DNA from: Methanolinea sp.
Lineage (GTDB): Archaea > Halobacteriota > Methanomicrobia > Methanomicrobiales > Methanospirillaceae
DNA: 64,000 nt
NCBI GenBank assembly: GCA_018262855.1
Contig: JADFDO010000009.1
Coordinates: forward strand, 1 to 64,000
Reading direction: 5' to 3'
Shown here piece by piece: positions 27,214 through 36,410 of this stretch; position 1 is the first letter of the stretch, and the number at the start of each line of letters is the position of its first letter. The notes beneath the pieces were generated by a model. That model saw only the letters and a program-made list of their open reading frames with translations. It was not told the DNA's origin and ran no database searches. A program made the position numbers and the translations under genes.

Positions 27214-27393
27214 GCCGTGGTCTTATGGTCTTCTATAACACTGGTATCCCCGCACACCTATATAAATCCATGATTGGCGGCGAGGAGAAATCAGACCCAC
27301 TGCAATTGCCCGGGAGTGCATTGCGTTCCGTATTTGACAGAAATCTACATGTAGCCCTGGACCCTCATGTTCATAGGATATTTGAGGTTCAGC

Positions 27394-28218
27394 ATGCATA
27401 ATACGGCGCGCCGGGCAATGCCCACCGGTATTTCATCGCTTGATCCTGTGCTTGAAGGGGGCGTCCCCCCCGGGTCGCTTGTACTCCTGCTCGGGGATAT
27501 CGGGGCCGGGAGCAGTGAATTTGTCTACAGTTCTATCATGCAGCTCTCGAAACTGGCCGACAAGCAGGCGCAGCAGAACCTCCTGCTCCCCGCCGAGATT
27601 GATTACTTCACCTTCACCAAGGGAAAGGATGATGTCCTTCATGAGATGCAACGCTCGTTCCATCCCGACCTGACCGGATCGCTCGGGGAGGTGAAGTTCA
27701 AGGACCTCTCCCAGATCTACTTTGATTCGAGTATCATCCCCCTTGAATGGTATTCGGAGAAGGACATCTTCTCAAGGCTCCAGTCAAGAGGTGATCACGG
27801 TAATATCCTTGGCAACCTGGCAGCCCAGCTCAATTCGGTCCCGAAACAAAGCCTCATCATACTCGATTCCGTCACCGACCTGGCAAGCCAGTTCAATAAA
27901 ACCGGGAAGTGGAATGATTTTGCCGCCTTTTTGCGTGGTCTGCAGCGGGTGTCAAAGGTATGGGATTCTACTGTCTACCTCCCGCTCACCAAGGGTATCC
28001 TCGAACCTGCCAGGGAACTCGAGGTTGCGGACGCCACTGATGCGGTTCTCTCCTTCAGGTGGGAGGAGACCGCCGGGGCCCGCAGGCAGCGGGTCATGTA
28101 CATCGAGAAGTTCAGGGGGCTGATGACCTATCTTGAGGAGAAAGACCTGGTGAAGTTTGCGGTCCGGATATCCTCGACAGAAGGATTCGATGTGAGCAAC
28201 ATCAGGGTGGTCATATGA
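27394..28218 (+). CDS. KaiC/RadA-like ATPase homologue with a degenerate P-loop
   Basis: A 274-residue RecA-fold protein of the KaiC/FlaH group. It has the family entry GISSLDPVLEGGVPPGSLVLL, but the P-loop reads GDIGAGSSEF: the Lys of GxxGxGK(S/T) is replaced by Ser, so ATP hydrolysis is doubtful. A Walker-B-like SLIILDSVTDLA follows near residue 160. I take the ATG at 27394, which has GAGGTT upstream; an ATG at 27367 lies too far out. It overlaps the next kaiC-like gene by four bases, so the two products are probably made together and may form a heteromer. Confidence 0.78.
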   Translation: MHNTARRAMPTGISSLDPVLEGGVPPGSLVLLLGDIGAGSSEFVYSSIMQLSKLADKQAQQNLLLPAEIDYFTFTKGKDDVLHEMQRSFHPDLTGSLGEVKFKDLSQIYFDSSIIPLEWYSEKDIFSRLQSRGDHGNILGNLAAQLNSVPKQSLIILDSVTDLASQFNKTGKWNDFAAFLRGLQRVSKVWDSTVYLPLTKGILEPARELEVADATDAVLSFRWEETAGARRQRVMYIEKFRGLMTYLEEKDLVKFAVRISSTEGFDVSNIRVVI

Positions 28219-28913
28219 GCGAGGACCGGGTGAGGATCGGCATCGAAGGCCTCGATCAGATGATGGGGGGCGGGCTGATACCTGGCAGCATCTGTGCGAT
28301 AATCGGAACCTATGGGACCGGGAAAACGACCTTTGCACTTGAGTTCATCTGGGAGGGTCTCAAGCAGGGCGAACATGTTATCTACATCAGCCTGGAAGAG
28401 CGTGAGGACCGCCTGATACGCTATATGACCGAGAAAGGATGGGATATTGCCCCCTATTCGGGGAAGGCTTTTTCAGTGCTGAAGCTTGACCCATCTGACT
28501 TCAACCTTGCCATCAACAGTATCAAGAACGAACTCCCTGCTCTCGTGAAGCAGGTTGGCGCCCAGAGGGTTGTGATTGATCCGATCTCGCTCTTCGAAGA
28601 CCTCTTTGATCGCGATTCCGACCGGAGGAGGGAGATGTTCCGGTTCGTCGATACGCTCCGGGACCAGCACTGTACGATCGTCATGACAAGCGAGACCGAC
28701 AAGGACAATCCGTTCGCAAGCCGGCACAATCTCATTGAATACCTTGCCGATACGGTGATCCTGCTCCGCTATGTAAGGCCATCAGATCTCACCGATGTGC
28801 ATCTTGCGCTGGAAGTGGTCAAGATGCGGCTCTCCTCCCACTCCCGCGAGATCAAGCCATACGAGATCCAGCAGGGACAGGTCCTGGTCTACACCGAAGC
28901 GAATGTGTTTTGA
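28215..28913 (+). CDS. KaiC-domain ATPase
   Basis: A 232-residue single KaiC domain with an intact Walker A (IIGTYGTGKTTFALEF), the downstream YISLEEREDRLIR segment with paired Glu residues, and a Walker B-like QRVVIDPISLFED. Such archaeal KaiC-like proteins act as ATP-dependent signalling or assembly factors; FlaH of the archaellum is a relative. The upstream partner has lost its P-loop Lys, so this copy probably provides the catalysis for the pair. The divergent neighbours encode a secretion ATPase and its platform. Confidence 0.85.
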   Translation: MSEDRVRIGIEGLDQMMGGGLIPGSICAIIGTYGTGKTTFALEFIWEGLKQGEHVIYISLEEREDRLIRYMTEKGWDIAPYSGKAFSVLKLDPSDFNLAINSIKNELPALVKQVGAQRVVIDPISLFEDLFDRDSDRRREMFRFVDTLRDQHCTIVMTSETDKDNPFASRHNLIEYLADTVILLRYVRPSDLTDVHLALEVVKMRLSSHSREIKPYEIQQGQVLVYTEANVF

Positions 28914-28916
28914 GGA

Positions 28917-29021
28917 GCAGCAACGGACTGAAAGTCCGGTGCTGCGGGGAAACAAGGGAGAGGGATCCGGAGAACATTAGGATTCAGGCCACGGACTGAA
29001 AGTCCGGTGCTGCGGGGAAAC
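28917..29021. repeat. Duplicated hairpin repeat downstream of the kaiC-like operon
   Basis: Two identical 31-base copies lie at 28923-28953 and 28991-29021, 37 bases apart. Each contains CGGACT-GAA-AGTCCG and then GGTGCTGCGGGGAAAC. In the first copy the flanking GCAGCA (from 28917) and TGCTGC extend this to a long stem with one mismatch. It begins four bases after the kaiC stop codon, as a terminator or 3'-end stabilising structure would. Two repeats with one spacer and no cas genes are not enough to call a CRISPR array. Confidence 0.7.
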
Positions 29022-29094
29022 TGTGTCTGAGGGATTCCTGAGAAGGGAGAGAAAATACGTGTAAATTCAGGTTTTCATACCTCATGTGCGATAA

Positions 29095-29391
29095 ACCCCG
29101 CCGCCCCCGAAAATACCGCGGGGCTGCCGCCCTCGACCCGGGGCGACCTGCGATCACCGATGATTCATCAACCCCTATTGGATTCGCCTGAAAACGTGAT
29201 AGATAATGAGAAGCGGCGGCGGTTCAAATAATATTTTCGTTGGCCTTATAAAAACGAAAAAGTAGATGATATTTACAAAACAACAAGAAAAACCACCTTG
29301 ATGGTATGGGACTATCCAAATAAATCTAAAAAATGTTGGTGGCTAGATTGCTACTATACCCATATTTTTTTGGCTAGATTGCCACAGTACT
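29095..29391. repeat. Dispersed intergenic element, copy A
   Basis: A GC-rich head (29095-29155) matches the copy at 46401-46461 in 58 of 61 bases and contains a CCCCGC...GCGGGG inverted repeat. It is followed by GGCGGCGGTTCAAATA (29215 on) and an AT-rich body. The tail has two copies of GGCTAGATTGC(T/C)AC (29341 on and 29372 on), found once in copy B. It sits between convergent genes. The remainder of the 28914-29470 gap shows no gene. Confidence 0.75.
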
Positions 29392-29470
29392 CTGATTTCC
29401 TCTTCTCGTACTCCTGAAAAATCATACGGGAGTAAAGTTGCTCCACAATGGTAGGGCAGCCTCCCCCGAT

Positions 29471-29737
29471 CTAGAACCCTTCAATCCCGATAAGGTGGAG
29501 CACTATCACGATGATGGCACCAGGGATTCCTCCCAGGATACAGAGCAGGATGTTCACGAGCGAGTAAGGGATCTCAGTTCTTCCAAGGCTCGCCATGATA
29601 TTGAACAGGTTCATGAAGAAGAGGACCAGGAGTCCCAGGATTGAGTTGATGATCAGTTTCGTGATGTCTTTTAAAAGGAAGAAGAGGGCCACTGCGATAA
29701 GGATTCCTGCGATAAGGACCGCCAAATCTATATTCAT
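29471..29737 (-). CDS. BofA-like integral membrane protein
   Basis: An 88-residue protein with two to three hydrophobic helices: LAVLIAGILIAVALFFLLKD, IINSILGLLVLFFMNLF and LVNILLCILGGIPGAIIVIV. Helix arrangement and the NSILGLLVLF...GGIPGAIIVIVLHLIGI segment match the BofA family. In Bacillus, BofA inhibits a membrane-embedded protease. Its archaeal role is unknown. It starts two bases after the tldE stop and so ends a lonB-tldD-tldE-bofA operon. This supports a function in membrane-linked proteolysis, though that link is inference. Confidence 0.75.
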   Translation of the reverse strand: MNIDLAVLIAGILIAVALFFLLKDITKLIINSILGLLVLFFMNLFNIMASLGRTEIPYSLVNILLCILGGIPGAIIVIVLHLIGIEGF

Positions 29738-29739
29738 GC

Positions 29740-31041
29740 TTAATTACCAATGATTGCAAGGTCTTTTAATCTTATCTCAGGCAGGACCATCGATCCCACG
29801 ACTCTCTCACCGGCAGAGAGGCCTCCTGTCTTCATCAGGACATCGAAAACATTGCCCGAGAGCATCGCCTTTCGTATCGGAAACTCGACATTCCCGTCCT
29901 GCATAAGGTAGGCGTTGGAGAGCTCCACTGAGAAATCCCCAGTTAAGGGATTTGCGGTGTGCGCACCCACCATGTCGTTGACATGGATTACCCGTCCCTC
30001 CATCAGGTTACCCCTCTGGCCATCGAGTGTCAGCGTGTGGGTACCTATTCCCGGGGATCCCCCGTGACCCCCCCTGACCGCACTCCCGGTGCTCTGTTTA
30101 CCGTACCTGTACGCGGTCTTGAGATCATAGGCAAATTCGCGGAGGATCCCTTGTTCAACAAAGTTGACGATCCTTGTAGGGGTTCCCTCGCCATCCCACC
30201 GGCAGCTTGAAAGGCCTCTCGGATGGAAGGGGTCATCGCGCAGGGAGAGAAGCCGGTCCATGACCTGCTGCCCCTGAAGGTTGGCGAGGCGTGAACGACC
30301 TGCGTGGACGTTCTTCCCGCTCAGGGCAGGAAGATAAACCCCTCCCAGCAGTTGTGAAAGGGCGATGGGTGAGAGGACGATATCGTACGATCCGGAAGCA
30401 ACATCTTTTCCATCAAGGGAAGAGTATGCGAGGTATGCCGCTCTCTCTCCCACCTTCCGGGGATCGATATCCATTCTCCAGGAAGCATCAAACTCGTACC
30501 CGGTTGACTGCCCGGTGATGGTCTCTATCCCGACGCTCACCATGCTCTCCATGTCACCATAATGTACTCCTCCTGTATTGGCAAGGGTCCCGGAATACCG
30601 CGAGATCTCGGCGCTCCCTGAAGTGATCTCGACCGGGTATGCCCGGGTTCCATCGACGAGATCGCCGAGGAGGGTTTTTACAGTTTCAGCGTCCGGTGTG
30701 ACACCTGGGTCATAGTTCACCGGCGTCGGATCGAATGCTGCCGGAACCGGCAGTCCCTTCCATTCCTGCGGTGTTGCGAGTGTGGCACTAGCGATCGCAG
30801 CATCAAGGCAGGCTTCCCATCGTTCAGGGTTCATGGTCGCAGAGGTCCCGATACACCCCTTGTGGATTACCCGGAGCGAGAGACCCTGCAGGTGAGTACC
30901 TGAAGCATAGTGGATCTCGTGCCGCTTTAACCGGGCTGAGACAGAATAACCGGAGAACTGGTAGGCTTCCAGTTCATCGACCCGCCGCCCGCCTTCCTTG
31001 ACAATGCGTTCAATCAGTTCCACTGCCACCCACCACCGCAT
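29740..31041 (-). CDS. tldE: TldE/PmbA-like protein (inactive partner of TldD)
   Basis: The 433-residue protein has the PmbA/TldE fold: the N-terminal GRRVDELEAYQFSGYSVSAR, a central SYDIVLSPIALSQLL region, and the C-terminal ANPLTGDFSVELSNAYLMQDG motif. It lacks the HExxxH zinc motif, as TldE does. With TldD it forms a heterodimeric peptidase that processes or degrades small peptides. The start overlaps the tldD end by 32 bases if the ATG at 31041 is used; a GTG at 31029 is an alternative. Confidence 0.9.
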   Translation of the reverse strand: MRWWVAVELIERIVKEGGRRVDELEAYQFSGYSVSARLKRHEIHYASGTHLQGLSLRVIHKGCIGTSATMNPERWEACLDAAIASATLATPQEWKGLPVPAAFDPTPVNYDPGVTPDAETVKTLLGDLVDGTRAYPVEITSGSAEISRYSGTLANTGGVHYGDMESMVSVGIETITGQSTGYEFDASWRMDIDPRKVGERAAYLAYSSLDGKDVASGSYDIVLSPIALSQLLGGVYLPALSGKNVHAGRSRLANLQGQQVMDRLLSLRDDPFHPRGLSSCRWDGEGTPTRIVNFVEQGILREFAYDLKTAYRYGKQSTGSAVRGGHGGSPGIGTHTLTLDGQRGNLMEGRVIHVNDMVGAHTANPLTGDFSVELSNAYLMQDGNVEFPIRKAMLSGNVFDVLMKTGGLSAGERVVGSMVLPEIRLKDLAIIGN

Positions 31042-32341
31042 CGATCAGAAGAACATGGGGAGCTCCGTCGCTCACGGGAACGCTCTGGCCGCCCTTGCCA
31101 CAGTATCCCTGGTGCATTTTCCTGTCCCTGGCGCAGAGAGAGATACTGTGCAGCGTCCTGAGAATCTCACCAGAGAGCGAGACATCTCTCACCATCGCCC
31201 CCCGTTCGCCATGTTCGATTGCATACCCATATTCAGCGTTGAACTGGAAGATACCCCGCCCGGGGTCCACCTGCCCTCCTCGCGAGCCCTTGAGGAGGAT
31301 CCCTGACCGGCACTCGCTGACAATTTCATCGAACGAAGAATCCCCGTTCTCGATGTAGGTATTGCTCATCCGTACCTGGGGGGGCTCCCCTGCCATTGCC
31401 CGTGCATTGCCTGCATGGCCAAAGCCCACCGCGGCAAGTGTCTCCCGGTTGTGCAGGAAGGCATTCACCTTTCCTTTCTTGATAATCTCAGTCCTTCCCA
31501 CGTGGCTTCCTTCGGCATCAAGCGGCTCGAACCCGAATTCCGGCAGTGAGGGATCGTCGACGATGGTCACAGACTCGCTCGCGATCTGCTGGCCCATTGT
31601 ATCAGCGAGTACCGACCCTCCCTCCTGGACAAGATCGGCCTCGCTTGCATGTCCTACCGCCTCGTGGGCGAAGACTCCTGCAAGCTCGGGATCCAGGATC
31701 GCGTGCATCGTTCCACCGCGTGGCGGCCGGGCGTCGAGGAGTGCAACCGCCCTCATCGCAGCTGTATTCCCGTCATCCTGGTGGTGCCGGAGGTTGAAGT
31801 CCTGGATAGCGTGATTCCTTACATACCCCATCTGCATGTCCCCCCCGCGTTCTGCGACCGCGACAATTGAGAATCCGGACCTGCAGATGGAATACGAATA
31901 CTCATCGCCGTAGAGGTTCTCGAACCTCACTTCCTCGTTCCGTTCGATGTACGACGCCCGGGTGCTCTTGATCCCATCGATACGGGCGCTCTTCTCGATC
32001 CCTGAAAGAAGATCCTGTTTCTCCTCCAGATCCACGTCCGCCGGGTCCTCTTTCATCCCGGGGACCGGGATACACCCGCCGGGAACCTTGGCAAGAAGCA
32101 CTTTTTGGTTCGTCAGGGATGCAAGGCTCCCCGCCTGTTCCAGAAGCACTTCAAAATCCCTGCCCTTGGGTCTCGAATAGGAGTCCACCGCAAGGATCCC
32201 CCAGCCCCTGGAACCAAGCACCCTGAGAATCGCCCGATCCACGTAAGAGGTGCCTGCCGATTCAACCCTTGCATTGTCTATGTCAACGTGGGTGACAGTG
32301 CCGGTGACGTGGCGAACGTCAAAATAGCGGATCTCCTCCAT
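31010..32341 (-). CDS. tldD: TldD-like metalloprotease
   Basis: From the ATG at 32341 the protein has 443 residues. It shows VFAHEAVGHASEADLV near residue 220, where HEAVGH provides the zinc ligands and catalytic Glu, plus TIVDDPSLPEFGFEPLDAEG downstream. An in-frame start at 32458 would overlap lonB by over 100 bases and add a non-conserved Pro/His-rich leader, so I reject it. It begins four bases after the lonB stop and overlaps tldE. Confidence 0.93.
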   Translation of the reverse strand: MEEIRYFDVRHVTGTVTHVDIDNARVESAGTSYVDRAILRVLGSRGWGILAVDSYSRPKGRDFEVLLEQAGSLASLTNQKVLLAKVPGGCIPVPGMKEDPADVDLEEKQDLLSGIEKSARIDGIKSTRASYIERNEEVRFENLYGDEYSYSICRSGFSIVAVAERGGDMQMGYVRNHAIQDFNLRHHQDDGNTAAMRAVALLDARPPRGGTMHAILDPELAGVFAHEAVGHASEADLVQEGGSVLADTMGQQIASESVTIVDDPSLPEFGFEPLDAEGSHVGRTEIIKKGKVNAFLHNRETLAAVGFGHAGNARAMAGEPPQVRMSNTYIENGDSSFDEIVSECRSGILLKGSRGGQVDPGRGIFQFNAEYGYAIEHGERGAMVRDVSLSGEILRTLHSISLCARDRKMHQGYCGKGGQSVPVSDGAPHVLLIDAVVGGSGTD

Positions 32342-32345
32342 AGCG

Positions 32346-34262
32346 TCACGCCGTGGAGGTGGGAATTCCGGTGCTGTCGAGGAATGGGCTGGAGGATGTG
32401 GATGCCATCTTCCGCAGTTTTGAGAGAAAACCCTCGCGGTTTTCGGGCACCAGCGCAATCTTCAGCACGTCCTCGATGTAGTCGACAGGGATGATGGTGA
32501 CAAGGGATTTATAGCGTTCCTCGATCAGGACATCGTCGATGTTCGCTCTCGGTATAAGCACGGTCTTGATCCCAGCCTTGGCTGCAGCCTCTATCTTGAA
32601 AGTGACCCCGCCCACAGGCAGGACATCTCCCCTGACGGAGAGGGATCCCGTCATCCCGATATCCTGGCGGACGGGAATACTCTCAATAGCACTGATTACC
32701 GCAGTCGCCACGCTGATAGAGGCGGAGTCTCCTTCCACCCCGCCGTAGGTCCCGATGAACTGGATATGGACATCCATGTTCTTGATGTCCTTCCCGGTGA
32801 ATTTCTTCAGGATTGCGCTCACGTTCTTGATGGATTCCTGGGCAATCTCCTTCAGCATTCCCGTGGCGATCACCGTGCCGCTCGCCCCCTGTGCGGGGGT
32901 CACTTCCGCCATGATCGGAAGGACCGAGCCTGAATCGCTACCCATCACTGCAAGACCGTTTACACGCCCTATCCTCGTCCCTTCCACAACGGTCAGTTCG
33001 TATTCCCTGCTCCGGTGGATGTATTCATCGGAGACCTGGTCCTCGATGGATCTCGCGGTCTTCTTGGCAGCGATCACGTGGTCGGCCGTTGTCACTTCGG
33101 CTCCTTCCTGCCGTGCAAGGTCACCCGCCACGCGTATGAGTCCCCCGATATCACGGAGTTTCAGGGTCAGGTGACCCTTGCGGTTGGAACGACGCCGGGC
33201 TTCACGGATGATCTCCTCCATCGCGCCCTTGTCGAAATGGGGGATCTTCCCGTCGTTTTTCACTTCCTGGGCTATGAAGCGGATGAATTTCTCCCTGTTC
33301 TCGGGGGTGTCGGGCATGCTCTCGCTCATGTAGACTTCGTATCCATATCCCCGGATACGGGAGCGGAGCGCCGGATGCATTCCCTGGATGGCATCGAGGT
33401 TTCCTGCGGCGATCATGATGAACTTGCAGGGGACCGGCTCGGTCCTGACCATGGCGCCGCTTGACCTCTCGCTCTGCCCGGTGATCGGGAATTCACCCTC
33501 CTGGAGTGCGGTGAGGAGGTTCTGCTGGGAATGGGGCGTCAGGGTGTTGATCTCGTCGATGAAGAGGACACCCTTGTGGGAACGGTGGATGGCCCCTGCT
33601 TCCACACGATCATGGCTCGGGGTCTCGAGCCCCCCGCTCTGGAACGGATCGTGCCTGACATCGCCGAGAAGCGCCCCGGCATGGGATCCCGTGGCATCGA
33701 TGAAGGGAGCAACGGTTGTAGTATCGTTTGAAACGAGGAGCTTCGGGACCATGGACTCCTCGCGAGGAGTGGCATACCGGAGGGCCATGAAGATAAACGC
33801 TGCAGCGATGACTCCCATGAGCCACTGGTAGGTGATAAAGGCGTACCCGATGATGCCGATCATGAGCAGCATCACGAGGGTGTTCCGGAGCTGGATCTTT
33901 TTCCGGGCTTCTGCCTTGTGAGCAGCGACGATCTGCTTTCCCCGTCCTGCGGGGACCGTCCTTACGATGGGATTATTCTGGTCATCGGAGTTCGGGTACA
34001 CCAGGATGTCCTGCATCTCTTCCTTGGGGAGGAGTTCTGCCATGGCCTTTGCCAGCATGGATTTCCCGGTCCCCGGGCTTCCAATCATCATTACATGACG
34101 CCTCTGCGTAGCGGCTTTCCTGATGACCTCTACAGCATGTTCCTGGCCGATTACCTGGTCGATGAGGGACGGGGGCACTTCCACCTGAGAAGAATTTTCC
34201 ATAGAAACTTCGACGGGGATCTCCTCGTCCTGGCCTTCTTCGACTCTCTGATCGGATTCCAT
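32346..34262 (-). CDS. lonB: Archaeal Lon protease LonB (membrane-anchored)
   Basis: A 638-residue ATP-dependent protease. Walker A is [20 protein letters not shown] (~55-75). Two transmembrane helices interrupt the AAA+ domain (~125-165, [16 protein letters not shown] and [12 protein letters not shown]), as in archaeal LonB. Walker B is [11 protein letters not shown]. The protease domain has the Ser in [12 protein letters not shown] and the Lys in [15 protein letters not shown]. It degrades misfolded and regulated proteins at the inner face of the membrane. It heads a tight operon with tldD, tldE and a BofA-like gene. Confidence 0.95.
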   Translation of the reverse strand: MESDQRVEEGQDEEIPVEVSMENSSQVEVPPSLIDQVIGQEHAVEVIRKAATQRRHVMMIGSPGTGKSMLAKAMAELLPKEEMQDILVYPNSDDQNNPIVRTVPAGRGKQIVAAHKAEARKKIQLRNTLVMLLMIGIIGYAFITYQWLMGVIAAAFIFMALRYATPREESMVPKLLVSNDTTTVAPFIDATGSHAGALLGDVRHDPFQSGGLETPSHDRVEAGAIHRSHKGVLFIDEINTLTPHSQQNLLTALQEGEFPITGQSERSSGAMVRTEPVPCKFIMIAAGNLDAIQGMHPALRSRIRGYGYEVYMSESMPDTPENREKFIRFIAQEVKNDGKIPHFDKGAMEEIIREARRRSNRKGHLTLKLRDIGGLIRVAGDLARQEGAEVTTADHVIAAKKTARSIEDQVSDEYIHRSREYELTVVEGTRIGRVNGLAVMGSDSGSVLPIMAEVTPAQGASGTVIATGMLKEIAQESIKNVSAILKKFTGKDIKNMDVHIQFIGTYGGVEGDSASISVATAVISAIESIPVRQDIGMTGSLSVRGDVLPVGGVTFKIEAAAKAGIKTVLIPRANIDDVLIEERYKSLVTIIPVDYIEDVLKIALVPENREGFLSKLRKMASTSSSPFLDSTGIPTSTA

Positions 34263-34346
34263 GCGAAAAATGACCTCTTCTCCGTATGAGATAGAGATAT
34301 AATTTATTCCTGCTCGTTTAAGTACTTTCAGCCTGAGGTAGAGGAT

Positions 34347-35189
34347 ATGTTGGTTGTGAGCACGGAATATTCACAAATACTGGCTGCACACGTCGCACAC
34401 GCAATGGATTGCCAACTGGGCGGGGTCCGTTTTACCCGTTTTCCCGATGGCGAGCATTACCTTCGAATGGATACACCGCACGAGGAGATGGTGGTGGTCG
34501 GCAGCGTTCCTGATTCGGATGCAATGATCCAGCTCCTCCTCCTCATAGATGCCTGCGAAGGGTCTGAATGTACCCTTGTGGTTCCCTACCTTGGATATGC
34601 AAGGCAGGACAAGAAGTTCAATGCCGGCGAGCCACTCAGCGCACGGGCGATTGCGAGGGCGCTCTCAACCGGTGTATCGCGGATTTTTACCGTGAACGTG
34701 CATGACAAGGCGGTGCTTTCACATTTCAAGGTCCCTGCCCGGGATATCAGCCTTGCGGGGGAGATTGGCCGATACCTGTCACTCCAGCCACTTGAAGATC
34801 CTCTCATCCTGGCACCTGACGATGGAGCAGCAGCGTTTGCTTCCCAGGTCGCAGCAACTTGTGGCTGGCAGCACGATCACCTCGAGAAGGTCCGCATCTC
34901 GGGTGACGAAGTCCGGATCGAGCCGAAGAACATTGAGGCAAAAGATCGTGATGTGGTGATCGTTGACGATATCATATCCACAGGAGGCACCCTTGCCACA
35001 TCCTCAGCGATGCTTCATGCCCAGGGGGCGAGGAGTCTTTCCTCAGTGTGCGTGCATGGCGTCCTTGCAGAGGGAGCGTACATCCGCCTCCTTGCCAAGG
35101 GCATCCGTGAAGTGACATGCAGCGATACCCTTGAGCGGGCCTGCAGTCGCTATACCGCAGGCAATGCCATCGCCGAAGCCCTCCGGTGA
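34347..35189 (+). CDS. prs: Ribose-phosphate pyrophosphokinase
   Basis: The 280-residue enzyme makes PRPP from ribose 5-phosphate and ATP for nucleotide, His and Trp synthesis. Motifs include [30 protein letters not shown] and the PRPP-binding loop [15 protein letters not shown]. At 280 residues it is shorter than bacterial enzymes, as is usual for archaea. It is divergent from lonB. A Nob1 gene and a PRTase-type regulator follow on the same strand. Confidence 0.95.
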   Translation: MLVVSTEYSQILAAHVAHAMDCQLGGVRFTRFPDGEHYLRMDTPHEEMVVVGSVPDSDAMIQLLLLIDACEGSECTLVVPYLGYARQDKKFNAGEPLSARAIARALSTGVSRIFTVNVHDKAVLSHFKVPARDISLAGEIGRYLSLQPLEDPLILAPDDGAAAFASQVAATCGWQHDHLEKVRISGDEVRIEPKNIEAKDRDVVIVDDIISTGGTLATSSAMLHAQGARSLSSVCVHGVLAEGAYIRLLAKGIREVTCSDTLERACSRYTAGNAIAEALR

Positions 35190-35229
35190 TGCTGGCGATC
35201 GAATGGACTGCCATATGAGGTGACCTGAA

Positions 35230-35685
35230 ATGCAAAGGGTTCTTGACGCGACGGCATTTTTCCTCGAGATTCCCCTTGAAGGCGAGCTCTTTACCACCCC
35301 GCTCGTGGTGGATGAACTCGCCGATACCAGGTCACGATGCAGGTTTGAAGCCCTTTCTGCATCCGGACTGCGGGTTCTGTGTCCGGGTCGCGAGTCGCTT
35401 CACAGGGTTGACGAGGCGTCGGAAGTGAGCGGCGATAGCGAAGTCCTCTCACCGGCAGACAGGGAACTTCTTGCCCTCGCCCTTGAGATCTCAGCAGAGG
35501 TGATCTCGGATGACTTTGCACTCCAGAACGTGGCGCATCACCTCGGTATCCCCGTATGTCCCCTGCAACAGAGGAAGGCGAGGAAAAGGAAATGGAGATT
35601 CCGGTGCCCAGGATGCGGGAGATATGGAGATAGTATGGTTCAATGTCCGGTCTGCGGAGCCATGCCAAAAAGAACCATTAAGTAG
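35230..35685 (+). CDS. nob1: NOB1-type ribosome maturation endonuclease (PIN + zinc ribbon)
   Basis: The 151-residue protein has an N-terminal PIN domain with acidic residues at VLDATAFF, VVDELAD, LSPADRELLALALE and VISDDFALQNVA. A C-terminal zinc ribbon follows, RCPGCGRYGDSMVQCPVCG. NOB1 cuts at the 3' end of the small-subunit rRNA precursor. Length and domain order match archaeal NOB1. It lies 40 bases after prs. Confidence 0.92.
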   Translation: MQRVLDATAFFLEIPLEGELFTTPLVVDELADTRSRCRFEALSASGLRVLCPGRESLHRVDEASEVSGDSEVLSPADRELLALALEISAEVISDDFALQNVAHHLGIPVCPLQQRKARKRKWRFRCPGCGRYGDSMVQCPVCGAMPKRTIK

Positions 35686-35706
35686 ATACATGCACACTTC
35701 TTGACC

Positions 35707-36327
35707 ATGTCGTCGCTCGACGAGCTGATCCAGAAAGCCAGAATGCTCCTCTCGGAAGGTCACAGCCCCGGGCAGATCGCCGATGAACTCTCTCTCTCTA
35801 TGGAGACCGTGACCTGGCTTCTCACCCAGCAGAAGGGATCTGCAATCCCGAAGGATGTGCATATCGACTGGACTGCGGTCAGCGGCCAGGGCCCACTCCT
35901 CGACGGAATGGCGATGATGCTTCTCAAGCGGTATTATGCCGCTCTTGATGAGGGTGAAAAGGATGAGGGATACTCAGAGCGGTTCCCGACGCTCGCGGTG
36001 GGAATTTCGATCTCCGGTATTCCGCTTGCCACCTTGATTGCTGCAGAGGAGGATATCAAACTCGCCATCTACCACCCGGCAAAACACAGTACCCAGGATC
36101 CCCCCGTCGGATCGATCAGCGGGAATTTTGCATCGGTGTCAGGCGAGCGGTGCATCATCATCGATGATGTCATCACGTCAGGAAATACCATGCAGGACGT
36201 GGTGAAGTACCTGCGTCGTCACGGTGCGATGCCTATCGCAATATGGGTGATCTTTGATAAGCGCGGGCTTCGGGATGTTGATGGCGTTCCCGTCTATTCC
36301 CTCTTCAGGATATCCCGCATTGACTGA
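35707..36327 (+). CDS. gfcR: GfcR-type PRTase-domain transcriptional regulator (PyrE-like)
   Basis: A 206-residue protein with an N-terminal helix-turn-helix ([20 protein letters not shown] and [10 protein letters not shown]) and a type I phosphoribosyltransferase domain that carries the PRPP loop [16 protein letters not shown]. Haloarchaeal homologues regulate glycolytic genes; others are annotated as orotate PRTase-like. The combination argues for a regulator that senses PRPP or a sugar phosphate. I use the ATG at 35707; a TTG at 35701 would add two residues. Its position after prs fits a PRPP link. Confidence 0.85.
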   Translation: MSSLDELIQKARMLLSEGHSPGQIADELSLSMETVTWLLTQQKGSAIPKDVHIDWTAVSGQGPLLDGMAMMLLKRYYAALDEGEKDEGYSERFPTLAVGISISGIPLATLIAAEEDIKLAIYHPAKHSTQDPPVGSISGNFASVSGERCIIIDDVITSGNTMQDVVKYLRRHGAMPIAIWVIFDKRGLRDVDGVPVYSLFRISRID

Positions 36328-36363
36328 AAAATTCACCTGAATTTTTTTGAAAAATAGATTAAT

Positions 36364-36372
36364 TTATATAGA
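36364..36372 (+). promoter_or_regulatory. TATA box of the thermosome gene
   Basis: TTTATATAG lies about 40 bases before the ATG at 36411, and GGAGGAA (36399-36405) is the ribosome-binding site. The element and its flank (TTTATATAGAAGT) closely resemble the one before grpE (TTTATATAGAACT). Confidence 0.6.
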
Positions 36373-36410
36373 AGTTTAATTCCATCTTTTACAGCATCGG
36401 AGGAATCGCT

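Noticed and set aside
28923-29021. A two-repeat CRISPR array
   Set aside because: Only two copies and one 37-base interval, no cas genes in the window, and the first copy forms an extended hairpin directly after a stop codon. It is better described as a duplicated hairpin.
32342-32458. A longer start for TldD
   Set aside because: It would overlap lonB by over 100 bases and the added residues have no similarity to TldD. The ATG at 32341 follows the lonB stop by four bases.
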